64,000 nt of DNA from Blastococcus saxobsidens DD2 (GTDB lineage Bacteria; Actinomycetota; Actinomycetes; Mycobacteriales; Geodermatophilaceae), in the NCBI RefSeq assembly GCF_000284015.1, contig NC_016943.1, forward strand, positions 4,257,541 to 4,321,540, written 5' to 3'. Of this stretch, positions 58,751 through 64,000 are shown in pieces. Each line of letters begins with the position of its first letter. Within the stretch, counting starts at the first letter, position 1. The notes beneath the pieces were generated by a model. The model did no database searches. It saw only the letters and a program-made list of their open reading frames with translations, and was not told the DNA's origin. Made by a program: the position numbers and the translations under genes.

Positions 58751-59530
58751 ATGCCGCACCCGCTGGACGCCGAGCGCTCCACCGGCGCGGCCGCCCGGCC
58801 CCGACCGGGTCCGCGGCCGACGCCGTACCCCCGGCCCAGCTCCGAGGCGCTGCCCGTCCGCGCGCCGGACGACGCTCCCGGGCCGGTTCCGGCGGAGCCG
58901 GCTGACGTGCGTGACGAGTCCGCCGACCTGCCGACCGAGGTCGTCGCCGAACTCGCCGATGCCGACCGGGCGGTGACGGCCGGCGACGTCGACGTGTGGG
59001 AGCTGGTCCGGCGGGCGCAGGACGGCAACGCGGAATCGTTCGGCCGCCTCTACGACCACTACGTGACGCTGGTGCACCGCTACGTCTACCACCGGGTGGG
59101 CGACCGGGCGACGGCCGAGGACGTGACCAGCGAGACGTTCGTGCGGGCGCTGCGGCGGATCGACTCGCTGTCCTTCCAGGGCCGTGACGTCGGCGCCTGG
59201 CTGGTGACGATCGCCCGCAACATCATCCGCGACCAGGTGAAGAGCAGCCGCTTCCGGCTCGAGGTGAGCACCGCCGACATGCGGGACGCCGACCGCGCCA
59301 CCGACGGGCCCGAGGACGCGGTGCTCCAGCACCTCACCAACGAGCAGCTGCTGGCCTGCGTGCGGCAGCTGGGGAGCGAGCAGCAGGAGTGCATCGTGTT
59401 GCGCTTCCTGCACGGTCTGTCGGTGTCCGAGACTGCCGAGATCATGGGCAAGAAGGAAGGCGCCATCAAGGCGCTCCAGCACCGGGCGGTCCGGCGGCTG
59501 GCGGGGCTGCTGCCCGAGGGGCTGCGGTGA
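58751..59530 (+). CDS. ECF sigma factor, BldN-like
   Basis: A 259-residue sigma factor. Region 2 spans about 92-165 (NAESFGRLYDHYVTLVHRYV, TAEDVTSETFVRALRR, WLVTIARNIIRDQVKS) and region 4 about 195-255 (EQQECIVLRFLHGLSVSETA, GAIKALQHRAVRRLAG). This matches the BldN group. The first 85 or so residues are a Pro/Ala-rich then acidic leader, comparable to the pro-sequence removed from Streptomyces pro-BldN. GAGGAGG precedes the ATG at 58751. The next gene encodes a membrane protein with DUF5667, the layout of bldN-rsbN. Confidence 0.87.
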   Translation: MPHPLDAERSTGAAARPRPGPRPTPYPRPSSEALPVRAPDDAPGPVPAEPADVRDESADLPTEVVAELADADRAVTAGDVDVWELVRRAQDGNAESFGRLYDHYVTLVHRYVYHRVGDRATAEDVTSETFVRALRRIDSLSFQGRDVGAWLVTIARNIIRDQVKSSRFRLEVSTADMRDADRATDGPEDAVLQHLTNEQLLACVRQLGSEQQECIVLRFLHGLSVSETAEIMGKKEGAIKALQHRAVRRLAGLLPEGLR

Positions 59531-59646
59531 ACACGCCCCGGTGCTGGTGCGTAACCGACCGGACACCCACGTCGTTGCACAGGTCGCAGCGGGTGCCGGC
59601 TGGCGGCGCTCCGCGCACCGACGCGAGGACGGGGGGTGGCAGGTGA
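59527..59646 (+). other. Linking mini-ORF between the sigma factor and DUF5667 genes (39 codons)
   Basis: GTG at 59527-59529 overlaps the sigma stop (GTGA); the frame reads VNTPRCWCVTDRTPTSLHRS and runs to RTGGGR, and its TGA at 59644-59646 overlaps the GTG at 59643 of the next gene. The junction supports 59643 as the true start of the DUF5667 gene. Confidence 0.5.
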
Positions 59647-60800
59647 TCCGGCACGACGACGACGCCGCACCCGCCGGCCCCACCGCCGTCCGGGATCCCG
59701 AGACCGCGGTCGTCGCCCGCCTGCAGGCCCTCTCCACCCAGCTGGACGGCGAGCCGGACCCCGCCTACCGCGCCCGCGCCCGCGCCCGCCTGGTGGCCAT
59801 GGCCGCCGTCCGCACCCCCGAACCCGCCCGGCACCCCCTACGTGACCGCCTGCTCGCCGCCCGGGCCGTCGACCGGGCGCCGTCACGCCGGCGCGGCCGG
59901 ATCACCGCCGGGCTGGCCGGCGCGGCCGTCGGGGTGACCGGCCTCGCCGCCCTGGTCGCCGTGGCCGCCGGGGCGGGGCCGGGCGATCCCCTCTACGACC
60001 TCAAGCGCGGCACCGAGCAGACGCAGCTGGCGCTGGCCGGGGACAACCGCGGCCAGACCCTGCTGGAACTGGCCCGCACGCGGCTCGAGGAGCTCCGGGC
60101 GCTCGCCGACGACCGGAACGCGGCGCTCGTCCGGCAGACCCTGCAGACGATGGACGCCCAGACCGCCGAGGGAGCCGCGTTGCTGACCGGCGATGCGGTG
60201 CGCACGGGCGATCCGGAGTCCCTCGACGCGCTCGCCGCGTGGACCGCCGAGCAGTCCACCGGGCTCGGTGCGCTCCGCGGCGAGGTCCCGGCGGACGCCG
60301 GGCAGGACTACGCCGACTCCGCCGCGCTCCTCGACGCGCTCACCGCGCGGGCCGCGGGGCTGCGGACCGCCCTGGCGTGCAGCACCGGACCGGCGACCGT
60401 GGGCGACGACGACCTCGGCCCCGTCCCCGGTCTCTGCCTGACCGACGCCCCGCCGCCGGTGGCCGGGGAGTCGCCGGCTGCGCCGGAGCCGGCACCCGCC
60501 GTCCCCGGTACGACCACCGATCCCGGCTCCCCGCCGGCCGCGGACCCGGGCTCGCCGGCGCGGCCGTCGACCCCGGCCAGGGGCACGGTGGGCGCCCCGA
60601 CGGTCCCCGGGCAGACCGGCCGTCCGAGCGAGGCCGTGCCGCCGCCCGCCGGCGGCATCCTCACCCCGCTGCCCGACCTGCCGCTGGGCGAGTCGACCGC
60701 CGACACGAACTCACCGAGCAGGCCGCCGGTCGTCGCCGTTCCCGCGCCCGCTCCGCTGAGCATCTGCGTGCCGCCGCTGGTGACCTTCGGCGACTGCTGA
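59643..60800 (+). CDS. DUF5667 membrane protein, putative anti-sigma factor (RsbN-like)
   Basis: A 385-residue protein. The cytosolic part (about 1-85) is basic and helical (VARLQALSTQLDGEPDPAYR, LRDRLLAARAVD), one membrane helix spans about 88-110, and the exported part contains a DUF5667 helical domain (GDPLYDLKRGTEQTQLALAG, then heptad-like helices) and a Pro-rich tail. RsbN, the anti-sigma factor of BldN, has this plan. It would hold the sigma factor at the membrane until a signal arrives. Start GTG 59643 rests on the coupling with the mini-ORF; GTG 59541 is an alternative. Confidence 0.75.
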   Translation: MIRHDDDAAPAGPTAVRDPETAVVARLQALSTQLDGEPDPAYRARARARLVAMAAVRTPEPARHPLRDRLLAARAVDRAPSRRRGRITAGLAGAAVGVTGLAALVAVAAGAGPGDPLYDLKRGTEQTQLALAGDNRGQTLLELARTRLEELRALADDRNAALVRQTLQTMDAQTAEGAALLTGDAVRTGDPESLDALAAWTAEQSTGLGALRGEVPADAGQDYADSAALLDALTARAAGLRTALACSTGPATVGDDDLGPVPGLCLTDAPPPVAGESPAAPEPAPAVPGTTTDPGSPPAADPGSPARPSTPARGTVGAPTVPGQTGRPSEAVPPPAGGILTPLPDLPLGESTADTNSPSRPPVVAVPAPAPLSICVPPLVTFGDC

Positions 60801-60923
60801 CCCGACCTGAGCGCGGCTCCGCGTCCGGCTAGGGTCGGGGACGTCGCGGGTGGCTCCCGATCGCGGCCGCCGGAGTCACCGGCGTCGCCGACGGATCGAG
60901 ACGATCGACTGCAGGAGGTCGCT

Positions 60924-61835
60924 GTGCCACGACTGTCGGTGCGCGGCCGCCGGGCCGCGCGTGGGGGCGTCCCCGACGAGAGCACCCGCGCGCACGTCGC
61001 CGGAGCCGCATCGGCCGCGGCCGCCGAGGTCGCGGCGCCGCCGGTGGTCCGGCCGGACCTCACCGCGGCGGCCTTCTTCGACGTCGACAACACGATGATG
61101 ATGGGCGCGTCGCTGTTCTGGTTCGCGCGTGGGCTGGCGGCCCGGAAGTACTTCTCCAGCCGCCACCTCGCCCGGTTCGTGTGGCAGCAGGCGAAGTTCC
61201 GCATCGCCGGCAACGAGAGCGCCGACGACATGCACACCATCCGCGAAAACGCGCTGGCCTTCGTCGCCGGGCGGGAGGTCGCGGAGATCGCGCAGGCCGG
61301 CGAGGAGATCTACGACGAGCTGATGGCCGACCGGATCTGGTCGGGCACCCGCGTCCTCGCCCAGAAGCATCTGGACGCCGGCCAGCGAGTGTGGCTGGTC
61401 ACCGCGACCCCGATCGAGCTGGCGTCCATCATCGCCCAGCGGCTCGGCCTGACCGGCGCCCTCGGCACCGTCTCGGAGATCGTCGACGGCCGGTACACCG
61501 GGCGGCTGGTCGGCGAGCTCATGCACGGCCCGGCCAAGGCCGAGGCGGTGCTCGCCCTCGCCGAACGCGAAGGTCTCGACCTCTCCCGCTGCACCGCGTA
61601 CAGCGACTCGGCCAACGACCTGCCGATGCTCTCGCTCACCGGGACGGCGGTGGCGGTCAACCCCGACAGCGAGCTCCGCGCCGTCGCGCGGGCCCGCGGC
61701 TGGACGATCCGCGACTTCCGCACCGGCCGGAAGGCGGCGAAGGTCGGCGTCCCGACGGTCGCCGCCGCGGCGCTGTCCGGCGGACTGGTCGGTGGCGCCG
61801 TCGCGCTGCGCCGCCGCAACAAGCTGCCGGTCTGA
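60924..61835 (+). CDS. HAD-superfamily (subclass IB) phosphatase
   Basis: A 303-residue protein. Nucleophile motif [11 protein letters not shown] (Asp53, Asp55), motif II Thr in [11 protein letters not shown], the Lys in [12 protein letters not shown], and [13 protein letters not shown] as motif IV. This is the SerB-like HAD-IB family common in actinobacteria beside acyltransferases. A C-terminal hydrophobic segment (about 272-295) may anchor it to the membrane. GTG start after AGGAGG. A phosphomonoester of a lipid or amino acid is the likely substrate. Confidence 0.85.
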   Translation: MPRLSVRGRRAARGGVPDESTRAHVAGAASAAAAEVAAPPVVRPDLTAAAFFDVDNTMMMGASLFWFARGLAARKYFSSRHLARFVWQQAKFRIAGNESADDMHTIRENALAFVAGREVAEIAQAGEEIYDELMADRIWSGTRVLAQKHLDAGQRVWLVTATPIELASIIAQRLGLTGALGTVSEIVDGRYTGRLVGELMHGPAKAEAVLALAEREGLDLSRCTAYSDSANDLPMLSLTGTAVAVNPDSELRAVARARGWTIRDFRTGRKAAKVGVPTVAAAALSGGLVGGAVALRRRNKLPV

Positions 61836-61836
61836 C

Positions 61837-62292
61837 CTACTGGCCGGAGAGCCGGGAACGGAACACCGCGTCGTGCGGGCCCACCGGCTCGTCGCGGGCG
61901 TCGGCGATGAAAAAGGCCAGGAAGGCGCTCGAGGGCGAGGCCTGCTCGAGCAGGTCCCGCCACGACCAGAGGTTCGGGTGGTCCCGGTGCACCGCCGCGG
62001 CGGCGGGCGTCAGCAGCGTGACGGCTCGCTCGAACTCGGGTGCGGTCAGCCGGTAGGTCGACGTCCGCCCCCGGTAGCCGCAGACCTGGCCGAGCACCAC
62101 GGCGGGCAGCCGCCGGGTGTGGCCGAGATCGTTGACCTCCCCGAAGGTCAGCGCTCCGTCGTCCAGCCGGGCCACGCCGTACGCGGCGGGCACGACGTAG
62201 CCGGGGGTCCGGCGGGTGAACTCCGCGACGGCGGCCGCGAGCTCCTCGTCGGTGCGCCACTGCTCGGCCGGACCGGTCACGGGCTGCGTCAC
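61837..62292 (-). CDS. Hypothetical protein, 151 residues
   Basis: Starts VTQPVTGPAEQWRTDEELAA and contains YVVPAAYGVARLDDGALTFG and VCGYRGRTSTYRLTAPEFER, a mixed alpha/beta protein with no membrane segment. No family recognised. Its GTG overlaps the acyltransferase stop (GTGA), so it is co-expressed with that gene. It is convergent with the HAD gene one base away. Confidence 0.7.
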   Translation of the reverse strand: MTQPVTGPAEQWRTDEELAAAVAEFTRRTPGYVVPAAYGVARLDDGALTFGEVNDLGHTRRLPAVVLGQVCGYRGRTSTYRLTAPEFERAVTLLTPAAAAVHRDHPNLWSWRDLLEQASPSSAFLAFFIADARDEPVGPHDAVFRSRLSGQ

Positions 62293-63200
62293 CGCCCGAA
62301 GACGCGGGTCCGACGCAGCAGCAGCTGGTAGAGCGAGTGCTGGATGGTCTCCCGGACCTGGTCGGTGAGGTTGAAGACCAGCATCGGGTCCTCCGCGGCC
62401 GCCGGTCCATAGGAGGCCGTCTCGATCGGCGTCCCGAAGGCGATCAACCACTTCGACGGCAGCGGGACCAGCCCCAGCGGGCCCAGCAGCGGGAACGTCG
62501 GGGTGATCGGGAAGTACGGCAACCCGAGCAGCCGGGCCGCCGCCCTGGCGTTGCCGATCATCGGGTAGATCTCCTCGGCACCGACGATGGCGCACGGGAT
62601 GATCGGCGCCCCGGTGCGCAGCGCGGCCGACACGAAGCCACCCCGGCCGAAGCGCTGCAGGGTGTAGCGCTCGCGGAAGGGTTTGCCGATGCCCTTGAAC
62701 CCTTCCGGGAAGACCCCGACCAGCTCGCCCTCGGTGAGCAGCCGCTCGGCGTCCTCGTTGCAGGCCAGGGTGGCGCCCAGCTTGCGGGCCATGGCCCCGG
62801 CCACGGGGATGTCGAACACCAGGTCGGCACCGAGCAACCGGAGACGGCGGGACGCGGGGTGCTCGTCGTGCAGCGCCACCGTAGCCATCAAGGCGTCGAT
62901 CGGCACGGTGCCGGAGTGGTTGGCCACCACCAGGGCGCCGCTGTCGGCCGGCACGTTGTCCAGCCCGAAGGTCTCGACGCGGAACCACTTCTGGAAGAAG
63001 GGACGCAGGACCGGGAGCAGGAGGTGGTCGGTGAGGTCGGGGTCGAAGCCGAACTCGTCGGTCTCGTACGCACCGGTGAACCGGCGCTCCAGGAAGTCCA
63101 GCCCGCCGGCGAGCTGCTCCTCCCAGTCCGGTGCGGGCGCCGGGGAGACGAACGGCTCGTCGTCGTCCCGGCGCAGCGGGATCACCCGCGCCTCAGGCAT
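62289..63200 (-). CDS. 1-Acylglycerol-3-phosphate acyltransferase-like protein (PlsC domain)
   Basis: A 303-residue acyltransferase. The catalytic HxxxxD-type box is VVANHSGTVPIDALM, and the glycerol-phosphate site is LVGVFPEGFKGIGKPF. It should acylate a lysophospholipid or a related lipid. ATG 63198-63200 is preferred; a start 24 codons earlier would lie inside the epimerase gene. Co-directional with the epimerase (8-base overlap) and the 151-residue protein. Confidence 0.87.
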   Translation of the reverse strand: MPEARVIPLRRDDDEPFVSPAPAPDWEEQLAGGLDFLERRFTGAYETDEFGFDPDLTDHLLLPVLRPFFQKWFRVETFGLDNVPADSGALVVANHSGTVPIDALMATVALHDEHPASRRLRLLGADLVFDIPVAGAMARKLGATLACNEDAERLLTEGELVGVFPEGFKGIGKPFRERYTLQRFGRGGFVSAALRTGAPIIPCAIVGAEEIYPMIGNARAAARLLGLPYFPITPTFPLLGPLGLVPLPSKWLIAFGTPIETASYGPAAAEDPMLVFNLTDQVRETIQHSLYQLLLRRTRVFGR

Positions 63201-64000
63201 CACGCACCGCCCGGAGCCCGGGGACAGCAGGCGCCGGGCGGAAGCGCTGCTCCACCGCCGCGGCCGTGTCACCGACCCGGCCGAGCAGGGACCGCAGCCC
63301 CCCGGCCACCGAGTGCACCACCTCGGGCGCGATGACCGGGGCCACCGTGCGGGCGTAGTCGGCCAACGCCGCCTCCGTGCTGTAGCGAGGGGTGTAGCCG
63401 AATTCGGAGCGCAGCACCGTGGTGTCCACGACCCGCCCGAAGTTCAGGAAGCGCATCTGCTCCGGCGAGTAGTCGACGAACCGGAACCGGCGGGAGAGCC
63501 GCCCGACCGAACCCAACGTCGGTGACGGAAGTGGCACCTCGACGCGGCCCAGCCGGCGGATGGCCTGGGACAGCAGGAGGGTGCCGTCGCCACCCACGTT
63601 CACGGTCCCGGCGAACCCACCGGTGGTGGCCCGGGTGAGCACGGCGAGGGCGTCGTCCTCGTGCAGCAACTGCATCCGGGCGTCGTACCCCAGCGCGGTG
63701 GGCACCAGCGGCATCCGCAGGAACCCGGTGAGCAGCGAGTCGATCCGGGGACCGATGAAGTTGGTGAAGCGCAGCACGGCGACGTCCACGTCAGGACGCC
63801 GACGGGCGAACGAGCGCACGTAGCCCTCGATGTCGACGCTGTCCTTGGCGAAACCGCCGGAGGGGACCTGCCGCGCCTGCATCGCCTCGGTGAAGACGGC
63901 GGGGTCGCGGGAGGAGGCGCCGTAGACGGCACTGGTCGACTTGAGCACGAACCGCCGCACGGACGGCGCCCGCTGGCAGGCGGCGAGCAACTGCATGGTG
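63193..64000 (-). CDS. NAD-dependent epimerase/dehydratase (3' part, runs off the window)
   Basis: The visible 269 or so residues are the middle and end of a short-chain sugar epimerase-like protein: RRFVLKSTSAVYGASSRDP holds the catalytic Ser-Thr region, VLRFTNFIGPRIDSLLT and MQLLHEDDALAVLTRAT follow. The N-terminal NAD-binding GxxGxxG is beyond base 64000. The YxxxK position appears replaced (KDSVDIEGYVRSF), so catalysis is uncertain. It heads the acyltransferase transcript. Confidence 0.82.
   Translation of the reverse strand, partial: TMQLLAACQRAPSVRRFVLKSTSAVYGASSRDPAVFTEAMQARQVPSGGFAKDSVDIEGYVRSFARRRPDVDVAVLRFTNFIGPRIDSLLTGFLRMPLVPTALGYDARMQLLHEDDALAVLTRATTGGFAGTVNVGGDGTLLLSQAIRRLGRVEVPLPSPTLGSVGRLSRRFRFVDYSPEQMRFLNFGRVVDTTVLRSEFGYTPRYSTEAALADYARTVAPVIAPEVVHSVAGGLRSLLGRVGDTAAAVEQRFRPAPAVPGLRAVRDA

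Overview
The window is a high-GC (well over 70 percent by eye) stretch of an actinobacterial chromosome. Gene content and order (rex-hemACDB with cytochrome c maturation, men genes, the nuoA-N operon with menJ in front, a BldN-type sigma factor with a DUF5667 partner) fit the order Geodermatophilales (Blastococcus, Geodermatophilus, Modestobacter). That placement is inferred from protein style and gene order, not from a search.

Region 1 (1-7.4 kb) is accessory DNA. It holds a three-gene recombinase cassette (zinc-ribbon recombinase-like protein, small HTH protein, tyrosine recombinase), a vapBC toxin-antitoxin pair, a complete ISL3-family insertion sequence with an 8-bp target duplication, a truncated excisionase joined to an unrelated remnant, and an iteron-like repeat block. 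Region 2 (7.4-10.3 kb) has a D-tartrate dehydratase-like enolase divergent from a GntR regulator, then HtpX. Region 3 (10.4-16.4 kb) has korAB, a deletion scar with the 3' ends of two formerly divergent genes, a PQQ-type sugar dehydrogenase lipoprotein and a polyprenyl diphosphate synthase. Region 4 (16.4-34.5 kb, minus strand) is menJ-nuoABCDEFGHIJKLMN, a complete 14-subunit complex I. Region 5 (34.5-43.4 kb) holds menG, menF, menD, menC, menE, menA and small genes; menB and menH are not here. Region 6 (43.6-56.9 kb, minus strand) is a heme and cytochrome c block: rex-hemA-hemC-cobA/hemD-hemB-DUF3093-hemL-phosphatase-tlpA-ccdA-resB-ccsB. Region 7 (56.9-64 kb) has an acyl-CoA ligase, the BldN-like sigma factor with its putative membrane anti-sigma partner, a HAD hydrolase, an acyltransferase and the 3' part of an epimerase gene.

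Most of the core forms one respiratory module: 2-oxoacid oxidation (KorAB), NADH oxidation (Nuo), the quinone and its side chain (Men, polyprenyl synthase, MenJ), and heme plus cytochrome c assembly. A near-perfect Rex operator before menJ-nuo and a half-degenerate one before rex-hem suggest both arms answer to the NADH/NAD+ ratio.

The most unusual observation is that nine co-directional gaps of about 40-290 bases, which at first look like spacers, are each spanned by mini-ORFs whose starts and stops overlap the flanking genes by ATGA, GTGA or TGATG (one junction ends in an 8-base overlap). In the ccdA-resB gap this linker is a 74-bp unit repeated four times, giving a chain of 25-codon ORFs. 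These look like ribosome relays that keep translation continuous along the operon.
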